Source: Actinomadura sp. 6K520 (GTDB lineage Bacteria; Actinomycetota; Actinomycetes; Streptosporangiales; Streptosporangiaceae). Taken from it: a DNA stretch of 42,678 nucleotides. Of the stretch, positions 8,639 to 17,288 are shown piece after piece (the first letter of the stretch is position 1; each line of letters opens with the position of its first letter). The DNA lies in the NCBI RefSeq assembly GCF_004349245.1, contig NZ_SMLC01000051.1, positions 1 through 42,678 of the forward strand, in the 5' to 3' direction. The notes beneath the pieces were generated by a model. That model did no database searches and had not been told where the DNA came from. It worked only from the letters and a program-made list of their open reading frames with translations. A program made the position numbers and the translations under genes.

Positions 8639-9163
8639 CTACTTCTTCAGCAGCGGCCAGGCCACGGCGGGCGGCACGCGGCGGAACTCGCCGCGGTTGG
8701 CGGCACGGGCCGCGAACACGAGGAAGAACATCACGGCCGCCGTGAAGAGCATCGGCACCCAGATGAGCACCTCGACGGCCAGGGAGAGCAGGCCGGCCAC
8801 GAACCACACCGCGATGGCCGCGATGCCCATGTTGAGGCCCTGCACGGCGTGCCGGCGCACGAACGGTGAGCGTGCCTTTCCGACGTAGACGATGGCGGGT
8901 GCGATCGCCCCGATGAGGAACTGGCCCACGTACGCCATGAGCGACCACGTCTTCTCGTCGTCCGAGACTGGGCCGTAGTTGCCGGGCATCTGGACGGTGC
9001 CCCCGCCCTGCTGCGGCTGCTGCCAGGCCGGGCCGGGCGGCTGCTGGGGCTGCTGCGGTGCCTGGTGGGGCTGCTGCGGTTGCTGCCAGAGGTTTCCGGG
9101 CTGCTGCCACGGGGCCTGCTGGGGCTGCCCGTGGCCGGGCGACGGGGGAGGCCCGTAGGCCAT
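8639..9163 (-). CDS. DUF4870 domain-containing membrane protein
   Basis: 174 residues from the ATG at 9163, which has GAGAGGA nine bases upstream; a longer frame starting at 9196 is less likely. The first 60-70 residues are a cytoplasmic low-complexity tail rich in glutamine and proline, with repeated WQQP and QQPQQ units. The C-terminal part shows the DUF4870 pattern: DDEKTWSLMAYVGQFLIG, then further hydrophobic segments, with FVRRHAVQGLN between helices. Function of the family is unknown. It is convergent with lepA. Confidence 0.85.
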   Translation of the reverse strand: MAYGPPPSPGHGQPQQAPWQQPGNLWQQPQQPHQAPQQPQQPPGPAWQQPQQGGGTVQMPGNYGPVSDDEKTWSLMAYVGQFLIGAIAPAIVYVGKARSPFVRRHAVQGLNMGIAAIAVWFVAGLLSLAVEVLIWVPMLFTAAVMFFLVFAARAANRGEFRRVPPAVAWPLLKK

Positions 9164-9274
9164 GGCGGGACGTCCTCTCCTAAGTTCGCTCTGCACGTTC
9201 GCTGTGCGACCTATTGGCGAAGTGTATGACTCCTTGGACGCACCCGGAGTTCGCGGAAGTTCCCGCTTTCCTCG

Positions 9275-9300
9275 GCCCGTGGCCGGTTCACGCCACGGGC
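9275..9300 (-). terminator. Hairpin downstream of the secreted protein gene
   Basis: Perfect 9-bp stem GCCCGTGGC (9275-9283) / GCCACGGGC (9292-9300) with an 8-nt loop, beginning 8 nt past the stop codon at 9308. No T-run. Confidence 0.55.
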
Positions 9301-9307
9301 GGCCGCG

Positions 9308-10714
9308 TCAGGCGAGCCCGGGACGCCAGAGGACGGCCGACGGGTTCGCTCGCGTGAGCGTCACCGAGCCCTGCCACGTGACAGCCGACAGCTGCGGCAG
9401 GTACGAGTCGTCCAGGAAGAAGCCCCGGTTGATGGAGGTGACCGTGGCCGGGGCGCCGTTGTCGCCCAGCCCGACGGGCCTGCGCAGCGCCTCGATCGAC
9501 GCGATGTCGGACATCGTCGTCCCCTCCGGGAGCTCGACGGTGGTGGCGACGGCGCCGTCACGCTCGACCGACCAGGTGGGCTGGTCGTGGTCGGACCGGT
9601 ACAGCGCCGACGGGTCGGCCTTGAGGCGGACGCCGAGCGCCACACCCGGCGCCGAACCCCACGCGGCCGGGGCACCGGTCGTCTTGGCGAACTCGACGAA
9701 CAGGTACGTGCGCTGGTCGCCGACCTCGCGCGTCGCCGGGTCGGACGGCTGTTCGATCTTCCCCTCGCGCACCATCTCCTGGGCCGCGACACGGTACGTC
9801 CACGGGTCACGGTCCATGACGGCCTCGCGGGCACGTCCCTGCGGGCGGGTCCTGGAGGCGTCCAGCAGGAACCGGAGCGGCGGGTCCGGGGAGATGACGT
9901 CGCACATGTTGTTGTTCTCGGTGCAGGTCTGCAGGAGCGGGTGGTCGCCCTCGAAGCGGCCCGTGAACTGGAACGTCAGGTGCAGCGGCGCCTGGTAGAC
10001 GGCGGTGCCTTCCACGCGCTCGCCCGACTCGTCCACCTCGACGCGGTACACCCATTCGATGTCGGTCGTGCGGCCCCAGCGGGCCATCAGCGCGGGCGTG
10101 TCCGTGCCGCCGTCCTCGTTGCTCCACACCATGGAGTACTCGATGACCCGGTGCCCGGGGGGCGCGGCGGGCCGCGTCTCGTGCCAGGCGAGCAGCGGGG
10201 TGTCGGTTGTGGCGTTCTGGTACGGGTTCCCGAACGGCCATCCCGTCCGGCCGACGACGATGGGAGCGTGGCGCAGGGCGAGCGCGTCCGCCGGCATGCG
10301 CACGCGGGCATCCCCGAGCCTGACGCGGTCGGCCGCGGGGGCGCTGCCCCTGGCGAACCGCAGCGTCACCTCATGGTCGCCCTTCCGGACGTGCCCGAGG
10401 CCGAGGCTCCGGTCCACCGGCTCGGACGACGGGACGACCAGGTCGGTCACGTGACGTCCGTCCACCGCGATCGACACCACGGCGGACTCGGCTCCCTCGC
10501 GGACCCACGACACACCGGGGGCGGACGCGGCGAAGGAGATCACGGCCTCGCCGTCCCGGTCCGCGGTGAACGGCAGCGACCGGGCGGGACCGCCGCGGTC
10601 GACGATGACCGTGCCGGACGCGGCGGCACCGGCCGGCGCGGCGAGGGCGAGCGGAGCGCCGGCGAGGGCGGCACCGGTCAAGGCGAGCACGGCATGACGC
10701 GCACGGCTTCTCAT
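9308..10714 (-). CDS. Secreted protein of unknown function
   Basis: 468 residues. A Sec-type signal peptide is clear: MRSRARH, a hydrophobic alanine/leucine core, and a probable cleavage in the AGAAAS region near residue 30-34. The mature part looks like beta-rich extracellular domains, an N-terminal one with strand-like segments to about residue 120, then a larger domain with the motif RTGWPFGNPYQNATTDTPLL and a probable disulfide pair in CTENNNMCDVI. I recognise no catalytic motif or family. TAGCTT eight bases upstream of the ATG suggests a leaderless mRNA. The preceding same-strand gene ends 75 nt away, so the two could be separate units. Confidence 0.8.
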   Translation of the reverse strand: MRSRARHAVLALTGAALAGAPLALAAPAGAAASGTVIVDRGGPARSLPFTADRDGEAVISFAASAPGVSWVREGAESAVVSIAVDGRHVTDLVVPSSEPVDRSLGLGHVRKGDHEVTLRFARGSAPAADRVRLGDARVRMPADALALRHAPIVVGRTGWPFGNPYQNATTDTPLLAWHETRPAAPPGHRVIEYSMVWSNEDGGTDTPALMARWGRTTDIEWVYRVEVDESGERVEGTAVYQAPLHLTFQFTGRFEGDHPLLQTCTENNNMCDVISPDPPLRFLLDASRTRPQGRAREAVMDRDPWTYRVAAQEMVREGKIEQPSDPATREVGDQRTYLFVEFAKTTGAPAAWGSAPGVALGVRLKADPSALYRSDHDQPTWSVERDGAVATTVELPEGTTMSDIASIEALRRPVGLGDNGAPATVTSINRGFFLDDSYLPQLSAVTWQGSVTLTRANPSAVLWRPGLA

Positions 10715-10789
10715 GATCGGCGAAGCTAGACCGGCCGGGTCGCGATCCGGTGACGGCGCGATCCCCGCTGGGTGTCGGGTTCGTGCGGG

Positions 10790-11704
10790 CTACGGGGCGT
10801 CGGCGGCGTCGGGCGTCCGGAGCGGCCCCCACACCGGCGCCGCCGCGGCCGGCGGCCGGAGGGACACCCCGGTGAACCGCTCCGTGGCGGCCTCCGCGTC
10901 GTCGGGTTCGTAGAGGGTGAGGCCCGCCGCGGGCAGCCGCGCCGTCCGCCCCCGCCGGACGATCTCGTGCCCGAGTTCCCGCAGCAGGGCGACGACGTCC
11001 CCGGCGGGCTCGTCGAGCAGGTCGACGCTCTCGAAACGCGGCCGCAGTTCGGGATTGCCGCTCCAGCCGGGCGGTCGCGTCGCGCAGATCTCCGCCAGCC
11101 GCTCCACGCCGTCCTCGTCCCGGCCGGTGGACAGCGCCAGCCTCCCGCGCCCCACCCGGACGCTGCGGTGACCGGCCCACCCGCACAGCAGCGACGACTC
11201 CGGCGGAGGGGTGCCGCAGCGCTCGGCGATCGCGGCGAGGGTGCTCCAGGCGTCCGCGGCGCGCGTGGAGAACAGCAGGCTCGCGTCGGGCAGCAGCGCG
11301 CCGCGGCCGGGCTCCAGCGCGACCACGAACGGCGCGACCTGGCCGGGGAACCGCGCCGGGTCGGCCTCCCGCAGCGTGACCAGGCCCTCCCACGCGACGG
11401 GCTCGTCCACCGCGAACCAGGTGATGTCCGCCTCGACGCCGAGGTCCCGGAACGTGGCGTCGGTCAGCCGCTCCGCGACCACCTCGCGCAGCGCCTCCGC
11501 CGTCTCCGCGAGCCTGCGCCGCCACCACGCCGGTTCCGGCCCGGACACCGCACCCGTCTGCCAGCGCGTGCCCGCCACGGGGAAAGTCCGGCGCCGCTCG
11601 GCGCCCGCGGCGTCCACGATCACGTAGTGCCACCCGTCGGGCTCGCCGCAGAGCACCACCCGCGCGGGCGCCCGTCCCCCCTCAGCCGCACCCTCATCCC
11701 GCAT
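10790..11704 (-). CDS. Hypothetical protein (304 aa)
   Basis: 304 residues from the ATG at 11704; the frame is open further upstream but a TACAGT box seven bases before this ATG argues for a leaderless start here. The protein is soluble, tryptophan-rich in its first half (GTRWQTG, PEPAWWRRRL, DITWFAVDEP, WEGLVTL) and has no signal peptide or membrane segment. The last 20 residues are alanine/proline-rich. I cannot assign a family. It lies divergently from a YezG-like immunity gene, which could hint at a polymorphic-toxin context, but no toxin domain is visible in this protein. Confidence 0.7.
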   Translation of the reverse strand: MRDEGAAEGGRAPARVVLCGEPDGWHYVIVDAAGAERRRTFPVAGTRWQTGAVSGPEPAWWRRRLAETAEALREVVAERLTDATFRDLGVEADITWFAVDEPVAWEGLVTLREADPARFPGQVAPFVVALEPGRGALLPDASLLFSTRAADAWSTLAAIAERCGTPPPESSLLCGWAGHRSVRVGRGRLALSTGRDEDGVERLAEICATRPPGWSGNPELRPRFESVDLLDEPAGDVVALLRELGHEIVRRGRTARLPAAGLTLYEPDDAEAATERFTGVSLRPPAAAAPVWGPLRTPDAADAP

Positions 11705-12048
11705 TCGGATGACTGTACTGCTTGCAATGCCCTTGGCGTCGGGCCCTGGGGGCCCTCCTTCGGCAGGCATTGCGCGCGATCGCTGCATCGCTCCGGCTCG
11801 CCCAGGGGCTCGCTGCGCGATCAGGTTTCTCGCTTCGCTCGACACCTGCCTTCGGACGCGATCGCAGGCGTTGAGGTTGTCGCGGGGTTGCGGTGGTGGC
11901 CGGTGTCGTCACGCCGGTGGACGACCGCCAAGGAGGAGATCAATTGCGTACGACACGGGGGCTGCGCGCTTGGACCGGGTCCAGATATCGGTACGGTCGG
12001 ACGGGTACCGTTCCGATCGGCCGACCTTGACGACCTCCCGGAGGTAGC
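11705..12048. other. 344-nt divergent intergenic region with repeats
   Basis: No supported gene. It contains an inverted repeat GCAATGCC (11724-11731) / GGCATTGC (11766-11773) enclosing two GGGCCC palindromes, and repeated GCGCGATC elements around 11773-11822. Close to the downstream gene is TCGGTACGGT (11988-11997) / ACCGTTCCGA (12007-12016), a 10-bp dyad with one mismatch. The last could be an operator of the YezG-like gene. GGAGGT at 12040-12045 is that gene's ribosome binding site. Confidence 0.45.
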
Positions 12049-12501
12049 GTGACCCACCCCGAGCAGGTTCTGCGTTCTCCGAAGGAGCGGGAGACGGTGA
12101 ACGGCGCCGTCCGCGCGCTGCGCTCCGCGGCCCCGTCCGGCTGGGAGAGGCTCGACTTCGAGTTCCGCGCCACGGTCGGCATCGACAGCGCCTCCCTGGA
12201 GGTCGAGGGCCCGGACGGCGAGCGCCGCCAGGCCATGCCCCCGGGACAGGCAGTCGGCAAGATGGACGAGCTCCGCCGCGTCATGTACCGCCGCGACAAG
12301 GGCGCCTGGTTCACCGCGCGGCTGCAGATCGAGCGCTCGGGGCACTTCAGCGCCGAGTTCGACTACGACGGCGAACCGGACTTCACCCCGCCCCTGACGC
12401 CCTCCGCCTACGCGCTGGACCTTGACCGCTTCCCCCGCACCCAGGAGAACATCCCGGACTGGCTCCGCACGAAACTCACCGCGAGCAAGAGCGAGTCCTG
12501 A
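12049..12501 (+). CDS. YezG-like immunity family protein (DUF600-type fold)
   Basis: 150 residues, GTG start with GGAGGT three bases upstream. The second half carries the pattern seen in YezG/DUF600 immunity proteins: MYRRDKGAWFTARLQIE, then a FDYDGEPDF strand-loop motif and a C-terminal amphipathic helix. In Bacillus YezG neutralises the nuclease toxin YeeF; in actinobacteria the family is found with or without a neighbouring toxin. No recognisable toxin gene is adjacent, so this may be an orphan immunity gene or a domesticated homologue. Assignment is from remembered family sequence pattern only. Confidence 0.65.
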   Translation: MTHPEQVLRSPKERETVNGAVRALRSAAPSGWERLDFEFRATVGIDSASLEVEGPDGERRQAMPPGQAVGKMDELRRVMYRRDKGAWFTARLQIERSGHFSAEFDYDGEPDFTPPLTPSAYALDLDRFPRTQENIPDWLRTKLTASKSES

Positions 12502-12527
12502 GGGCCCGACCGCGTAAGGGTGCTGCA

Positions 12528-12533
12528 TAAAAT
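12528..12533 (+). promoter_or_regulatory. Candidate -10 box for leaderless hemW mRNA
   Basis: TAAAAT sits in a short AT-rich island exactly 6 nt before the hemW GTG, and there is no Shine-Dalgarno sequence. An ATG overlapping this GTG (12538) is out of frame. Confidence 0.55.
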
Positions 12534-12539
12534 CACAAT

Positions 12540-13748
12540 GTGCCCTCGACGCTTCCCAGTGGTGATCCCGTGCCGGTAGACGGTGCGTTGCCCGGCCGTG
12601 CCCGGGAGGGGCTGGGGACGCGGCCGTTCGCGTTCTACGTGCACGTGCCGTTCTGCGTGACGCGGTGCGGGTACTGCGACTTCAACACCTATACGGCGAC
12701 GGAGCTGGGGCCGGGCGCCGACCGTGACTCCTACGCCGACACCGCCATCGCGGAGGTGCGGATGGCGCGGCGGGTGCTGGGAGACGCGGACCTGCCCGTC
12801 GAGACCGTCTTCGTGGGCGGCGGCACACCGACGCTGCTCCCGGCCGACGACCTGGGCCGCGTACTCGACGCGATCAGGGACGAGTTCGGTCTGGCGGCGA
12901 ACGCCGAGGTGACAACGGAGGCCAACCCAGAGTCGGTCGACGAGGCGTATGTGGCCAGGCTGCGCGAGGTCGGTTTCACACGCGTCTCCTACGGCATGCA
13001 GAGCGCGCGCGAGCACGTCCTGGCCGTCCTGGAGCGCAGCCACACGCCGGGACGCATCCCGCAGGTGGTGGAGTGGACGCGCAAGGCCGGGTTCGAGCAC
13101 ATCAACCTTGACCTCATCTACGGGACGCCAGGGGAGACCGACGACGACTGGAGGGCGTCCCTGGAGGCCGCCCTGGAGACGGAACCCGATCACGTGTCGG
13201 CGTACGCGCTCATCGTCGAGGACGGGACACGGCTCGCCGCGCAGGTCAGGCGGGGAGAGCTGACCGCCCCCGACGACGACGCGATGGCCGACCGGTACCT
13301 GATCGCGGACGCGATGCTCGGCGCGCACGGCCTGCACTGGTACGAGATCTCCAACTGGGCCACCGGCGCGGACGCCGTGTGCCGCCACAACATGCTGTAT
13401 TGGACGGGCGCCGACTGGTGGGGCGTCGGCCCGGGCGCGCACAGCCACGTCGGCGGAACCCGCTGGTGGAACGTCAAACACCCCGCCGCCTACGCCGCCC
13501 GTCTCGCAGAGGGCACGACTCCCGCCCACGCCCGGGAGGTCCTGGACGACGAGGACCGGCGCATCGAGCGCATCATGCTGGAACTACGCCTGGCCCAGGG
13601 CTGCCCCACGGACCTCTTGGACGACAAGGAGGTCCGCCAGGCCATCGATGAAGGTCTGATCCGGCCGGCCCCCTACGAACAGGGCCGCGCCGTCCTGACC
13701 CGACGCGGCCGCCTCCTGGCCGACGCCGTAACCCGCACCCTGACCTGA
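12540..13748 (+). CDS. hemW: Radical SAM heme chaperone HemW (coproporphyrinogen III oxidase-like)
   Basis: 402 residues, GTG start. The radical SAM motif CX3CX2C is at Cys39, Cys43 and Cys46 (FCVTRCGYCDFNTY). Further blocks are VFVGGGTPTLL, the TTEANPESV strand and MQSAREHVLAVLERSH. The C-terminal HemN_C domain ends in VLTRRGRLLADAVTR. HemW binds heme and is thought to deliver it to membrane cytochromes; it lacks true coproporphyrinogen dehydrogenase activity. The CNFC-type fourth cysteine of real HemN is absent here, which favours HemW. Upstream of hrcA-dnaJ is the usual actinobacterial position. Confidence 0.93.
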   Translation: MPSTLPSGDPVPVDGALPGRAREGLGTRPFAFYVHVPFCVTRCGYCDFNTYTATELGPGADRDSYADTAIAEVRMARRVLGDADLPVETVFVGGGTPTLLPADDLGRVLDAIRDEFGLAANAEVTTEANPESVDEAYVARLREVGFTRVSYGMQSAREHVLAVLERSHTPGRIPQVVEWTRKAGFEHINLDLIYGTPGETDDDWRASLEAALETEPDHVSAYALIVEDGTRLAAQVRRGELTAPDDDAMADRYLIADAMLGAHGLHWYEISNWATGADAVCRHNMLYWTGADWWGVGPGAHSHVGGTRWWNVKHPAAYAARLAEGTTPAHAREVLDDEDRRIERIMLELRLAQGCPTDLLDDKEVRQAIDEGLIRPAPYEQGRAVLTRRGRLLADAVTRTLT

Positions 13749-13833
13749 ACCCAGCACGGCTGCGGCAAACAGCGGCATCAACCGGCTCGTGAAGGCATTT
13801 TCAGCGACGCGCCTACCTACATGATCACCCCAC

Positions 13834-13880
13834 GGGTCGTGCGGCCGGAGGTCGCTCTGCGACCGGAGGCCGCACGACCC
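13834..13880. terminator. Composite hairpin downstream of hemW
   Basis: Outer arms GGGTCGTGCGGCC (13834-13846) and GGCCGCACGACCC (13868-13880) pair perfectly over 13 bp. Inside, after symmetrical GGA/GGA mismatches, GGTCGC (13850-13855) and GCGACC (13859-13864) form a second stem with loop TCT. It lies between the convergent hemW and DUF3097 genes. Confidence 0.65.
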
Positions 13881-13882
13881 GC

Positions 13883-13939
13883 CGCACGGCGAGCCGTTTC
13901 ACGAGACGCGGAGCGGATCGGGAAACGGTTCGCCGTGCG
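13883..13939. terminator. Second hairpin, abutting the DUF3097 stop codon
   Basis: An 18-bp stem (13883-13900 with 13922-13939) with a single G.T wobble encloses a 21-nt loop. It ends one base before the stop codon of the minus-strand gene, so it probably terminates that gene, while the neighbouring hairpin serves hemW. Confidence 0.65.
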
Positions 13940-14785
13940 TCACGGGGGTTCCAGGGGGTCGCCCCCCTGGGCAGACTCAGTCACGAAGTCGATTAGTTCT
14001 TCCACGCGGCCTAGGAGGGCTGGTTCCAGGTCCGTGTAGCTGTTCACCTTGCTCAGGATGTGTTTCCAGGCGGCGCCCGTGTTGTCGCCCCAGCCGAGTT
14101 CGGCTACGACGCCCTCTTTCCATGGGATGCCTCGGGGGATGCGGGGCCAGGCGCGGATGCCGACGGTCGCGGGCTTGACGGCTTCCCAGATGTCGATGAA
14201 CGGGTGACCGGTGATCAGCACGTGGGGTGAGGACACCTGGGCGGCGATCCGGGATTCCTTGGAGCCGTCCACGAGGTGGTCGACGAGGACGCCGAGGCGG
14301 CGTTGCTCGTCCGGGCCGAACTCCTCGACGATGGCGGGCAGGTCGTCGACGCCTTCGAGGTACTCGACGACGACGCCTTCGACGCGCAGGTCGTGGCCCC
14401 AGATCTTTTCCACCAGCTCGGCGTCGTGGACGCCCTCCACGTAGATGCGGCTCTCCTTGGCCACCCGGGCGCGCAGGCCCTGGACGGCGATGGAGCCGGA
14501 CGCGGACCGGCCCGGTCCCCGCGGGGCGGCGCTCGGCCGGACGAGCGTCACCGGCTTGCCGTCGATGAGGAAGCCGGCCTTGGCGAGCGGGAACACGCGC
14601 CGCTTGCCGAAGCGGTCCTCCAGGGTGACGCCGAACTTGTCGCAGGTGACGACCGCGCCGCAGAAGCCGCTGCCGGGGTCCTCGGCGACCAGGCCGGGCT
14701 CGGCCGGGACTTCCGGGATCTGCCCCTTGCGCGGCCTGCGCCAGTCACCGGCCAGCACGTCGTTTCCGTAGTCCTTACTCCGCAC
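13940..14785 (-). CDS. DUF3097 domain-containing protein
   Basis: About 281 residues from the GTG at 14785. An ATG at 14797 is an alternative, but TAATGT lies eight bases before the GTG and would give a leaderless transcript. The N-terminus reads [16 protein letters not shown]. The DUF3097 blocks are [40 protein letters not shown] (a TOPRIM-like EG...DAEL pattern) and [16 protein letters not shown]. The fold suggests a nucleic-acid or nucleotide enzyme, but function is unknown. The gene is actinobacteria-typical and is regularly found between hemW and hrcA. Confidence 0.88.
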   Translation of the reverse strand: MRSKDYGNDVLAGDWRRPRKGQIPEVPAEPGLVAEDPGSGFCGAVVTCDKFGVTLEDRFGKRRVFPLAKAGFLIDGKPVTLVRPSAAPRGPGRSASGSIAVQGLRARVAKESRIYVEGVHDAELVEKIWGHDLRVEGVVVEYLEGVDDLPAIVEEFGPDEQRRLGVLVDHLVDGSKESRIAAQVSSPHVLITGHPFIDIWEAVKPATVGIRAWPRIPRGIPWKEGVVAELGWGDNTGAAWKHILSKVNSYTDLEPALLGRVEELIDFVTESAQGGDPLEPP

Positions 14786-14865
14786 GGGTCCGCACATTAA
14801 CCCGGCGGAGCGCCCGCGCGGTGTCGTTCCTCGTCCCTCGGCGTGGCGGCCCCGTCCGGTACGGG

Positions 14866-14871
14866 TAGGAT
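14866..14871 (+). promoter_or_regulatory. Candidate -10 box of the hrcA-dnaJ operon
   Basis: TAGGAT matches the actinobacterial -10 consensus. A start near 14878 would give a leader of roughly 160 nt containing the CIRCE element. A second possible -10, TACACT (14925-14930), abuts CIRCE directly. No convincing -35 for either. Confidence 0.4.
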
Positions 14872-14929
14872 CGCGCAGCCGTGCGGGGGTGGGCACGGGC
14901 ACTCCGGAGCGGCGTTCCGGGTCGTACAC

Positions 14930-14956
14930 TTGGCACTCGGGAGTATTGAGTGCCAG
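14930..14956 (+). promoter_or_regulatory. CIRCE operator (HrcA binding site)
   Basis: TTGGCACTC-N9-GAGTGCCAG matches the CIRCE consensus TTAGCACTC-N9-GAGTGCTAA, with the correct 9-nt spacer and 8 of 9 self-complementary positions. Its location 79 nt before the hrcA start indicates heat-inducible autoregulation of hrcA-dnaJ by HrcA. Confidence 0.92.
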
Positions 14957-15035
14957 CAGCGCGTGTGCGGACGGCCCCCGGGTCGCCGTGATGAGCGATC
15001 GGGGGCCCATGGCAGGGGATGAAGGAGGTGACACG

Positions 15036-16049
15036 GTGCTGGACGACCGGAAACTGGCGGTCCTGCGCGCCATAGTCGAGGACTACGTCTCCACCAACGA
15101 GCCCGTGGGCTCCAAGGCCCTGGTGGACCGGCACAACCTCGGCGTTTCCTCAGCCACGATCCGCAACGACATGGCGGTCCTCGAGGAGCAGGGGTACATC
15201 GCCCAGCCGCACACCAGTGCGGGGCGCGTCCCCACCGACAAGGGCTACCGGCTGTTCGTCGACCGGCTGTCCACGATCAAGCCGCTGTCGGTCGCGGAAC
15301 GCCGCGCGATCGAGACGTTCCTGTCGGGCGCCTACGACCTCGACGACGTCGTCGGCCGGACGGTGCGGCTGCTCGCCCAGCTCACCCGGCAGGTCGCCGT
15401 GGTGCAGTACCCGTCGCTGACCCGCTCGTCGGTGCGGCACGTGGAACTGGTGCCGGTCGCGGAGGGCCGGCTGCTGCTCGTCCTGATCACCAACACGGGA
15501 CGGGTGGAGCAGCGGGTCATCGAGACGAGCGGCAGCGTCTCGGAGGAATCGATCGGGCACCTGCGGGCGTTGCTCAACACGTGCCTGGACGGGCTCGGTC
15601 TGAGTGACGTGCCGACGGCGGTGGCCGACGTTCCCGAGAAGGTCGGCCCGTCGGACCGGCCGCTCGCGGCGGCGGTGCTGTCGGTGCTGCTGGAGACGCT
15701 CGTCGAGAAGCACGAGGAGAAGATCGTTTTCGCGGGTGCCGCCAACCTGGCCGCCGTGGACTTCTCGCAGAGCCTGAGGGAGGTGCTCGTGGCGCTCGAA
15801 GAGCAGGTCGTGTTGATGCGCTTGCTCGGCGAGACCGGCGATTCCTCTACAGTTACGGTGCGGATCGGCACCGAGAACCCCGACGAGGGGCTCCGATCGA
15901 CTTCGGTCGTCGCCGCCGACTACGGCGTGGGCGACCTCACACTGGCCCGGCTGGGAGTGCTCGGGCCGACACGCATGGATTACCCCAGCACGATGGGAGC
16001 GGTACGGGCAGTGGCACGCTACGTGGGACAGATCCTGGCGGGGTCGTAA
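15036..16049 (+). CDS. hrcA: Heat-inducible transcription repressor HrcA
   Basis: 337 residues from the GTG at 15036, which has a perfect AAGGAGGTG upstream; longer versions of this frame are not needed. The N-terminal winged helix ([17 protein letters not shown], then [18 protein letters not shown]) is typical, followed by [16 protein letters not shown] and the GAF-like dimerisation domain ending in [16 protein letters not shown]. HrcA binds CIRCE and is activated by chaperonin in the family. Only one nucleotide separates its stop from dnaJ, so the two form an operon. Confidence 0.97.
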   Translation: MLDDRKLAVLRAIVEDYVSTNEPVGSKALVDRHNLGVSSATIRNDMAVLEEQGYIAQPHTSAGRVPTDKGYRLFVDRLSTIKPLSVAERRAIETFLSGAYDLDDVVGRTVRLLAQLTRQVAVVQYPSLTRSSVRHVELVPVAEGRLLLVLITNTGRVEQRVIETSGSVSEESIGHLRALLNTCLDGLGLSDVPTAVADVPEKVGPSDRPLAAAVLSVLLETLVEKHEEKIVFAGAANLAAVDFSQSLREVLVALEEQVVLMRLLGETGDSSTVTVRIGTENPDEGLRSTSVVAADYGVGDLTLARLGVLGPTRMDYPSTMGAVRAVARYVGQILAGS

Positions 16050-16050
16050 G

Positions 16051-17184
16051 GTGGCCAACGACTACTACGCGACCCTGGGCGTCCGCCGGGACGCCAGCCC
16101 CGACGAGGTCAAGAAGGCGTACCGCCGGCTCGCGCGGGAACTCCACCCGGACGTCAACCCGGATCCGGAGACCCAGGACAAATTCAAAGAGATCACCCAG
16201 GCGTACGAGGTGCTCTCCGACCCCAAGAAGCGCGAGATGTACGACCTCGGCGCGGACCCGTTCGCGTCCGCGGGCGGTGCGGGCGCCGGCGGCTTCGGCG
16301 GCGCGGGGTTCCCGTTCAGCGACATCATGGACGCGTTCTTCGGCACCGCGACGTCCCGCGGCCCCCGGTCGCGGGCGCGGCGCGGCCGCAACGCGACGCT
16401 GCGGGTGGAGCTCGACCTGAGCGAGACGGCGTTCGGGACGACCCGCGAGCTGTCCATCGACACCGCGGTCGCCTGCACCAACTGCGAGGGGTCGGGCTGC
16501 GCGCCCGGCACCCACCCCGACACGTGCGAGACGTGCCACGGGCGCGGCGAGGTGCAGCAGGTCCAGCGCTCGTTCCTCGGCCAGGTCATGACGGCCCGGC
16601 CGTGCCCCGCGTGCGGCGGGTTCGGCTCGGTGATCCGCAACCCGTGCACCGAGTGCTCGGGCGACGGCCGGGTCCGCACCCGGCGCACCGTCAAGGTCAA
16701 GATCCCGGCCGGGGTGGAGAACGGCATCCACATCCAGCTCGCCGGCGAGGGCGAGGTCGGCCCCGGCGGCGGACCGCCCGGCGACCTGTTCCTGGAGATC
16801 GTGGAGCGGCCGCACCCGATCTTCGAGCGGGAGGGCGACGACCTGCACTGCACGGTCGAGATCCCGATGACCGCGGCGGCGCTCGGCACCAGCGTCACCA
16901 TCGAGACCCTGGACGCCGCCGAGAGCATCGACATCAAGCCCGGCACGCAGTCGGGGCAGGTCATCACGCTCTACAACCGGGGCGTCCGGCACCTGAACGA
17001 GTCCGGCCGCGGCGACCTGATGATCCACGTGAACGTGGAGACGCCGAACCGGCTCGACGAGGAGCAGGAGGAACTGCTGCGGCGGCTGGCCGCGCTGCGC
17101 GGCGAGGAGCGCCCGCCCGGCAAGTTCGCGCCGGGCCAGCGCGGCATGTTCTCGCGCCTCAAGGACGTCTTCAACCAGCACTGA
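16051..17184 (+). CDS. dnaJ: Molecular chaperone DnaJ (Hsp40), second actinobacterial type
   Basis: 377 residues, GTG start. J domain with the essential HPD at residues 32-34, a short Gly/Phe-rich linker ([12 protein letters not shown]), then the zinc domain with four CXXCXGXG-type repeats: [24 protein letters not shown] and CTECSGDG. The client-binding beta domains and dimerisation tail end in RLKDVFNQH. It stimulates DnaK ATPase and delivers unfolded clients. Linked to hrcA this is the actinobacterial DnaJ2, distinct from the dnaK-grpE-dnaJ1 copy that should be elsewhere. Regulation by CIRCE is expected. Confidence 0.97.
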   Translation: MANDYYATLGVRRDASPDEVKKAYRRLARELHPDVNPDPETQDKFKEITQAYEVLSDPKKREMYDLGADPFASAGGAGAGGFGGAGFPFSDIMDAFFGTATSRGPRSRARRGRNATLRVELDLSETAFGTTRELSIDTAVACTNCEGSGCAPGTHPDTCETCHGRGEVQQVQRSFLGQVMTARPCPACGGFGSVIRNPCTECSGDGRVRTRRTVKVKIPAGVENGIHIQLAGEGEVGPGGGPPGDLFLEIVERPHPIFEREGDDLHCTVEIPMTAAALGTSVTIETLDAAESIDIKPGTQSGQVITLYNRGVRHLNESGRGDLMIHVNVETPNRLDEEQEELLRRLAALRGEERPPGKFAPGQRGMFSRLKDVFNQH

Positions 17185-17193
17185 AGGACAGCG

Positions 17194-17220
17194 GCGGCGG
17201 CCTATCAGGAGGGCCGCCGC
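17194..17220 (+). terminator. Hairpin between dnaJ and rsmE
   Basis: Perfect 9-bp stem GCGGCGGCC (17194-17202) / GGCCGCCGC (17212-17220) with loop TATCAGGAG, beginning 9 nt after the dnaJ stop. It could partly terminate the operon before rsmE. No T-run. Confidence 0.45.
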
Positions 17221-17252
17221 GGCGAACCGGAGCAGGGCGGTACGGGACACCC

Positions 17253-17288
17253 ATGAGCGAAGCCGACTCCCCCGGGGACGGCGCATGA
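17253..17288 (+). CDS. Possible 11-codon upstream ORF coupled to rsmE
   Basis: ATG AGC GAA ... GCA TGA encodes MSEADSPGDGA and its stop overlaps the rsmE ATG in an ATGA junction. It might be a small leader that couples rsmE translation, or chance. There is no strong Shine-Dalgarno sequence before it. Confidence 0.25.
   Translation: MSEADSPGDGA

Noticed and set aside
8980..9130. Repeated CTGCTG/GGCTG units looking like a tandem repeat or CRISPR-like array
   Set aside because: They encode the Gln/Pro-rich tail of the DUF4870 protein; unit length and spacing are irregular.
14889..15035. N-terminal extension of hrcA
   Set aside because: It would cross the CIRCE element, and the GTG at 15036 has a perfect Shine-Dalgarno sequence and the family N-terminus.
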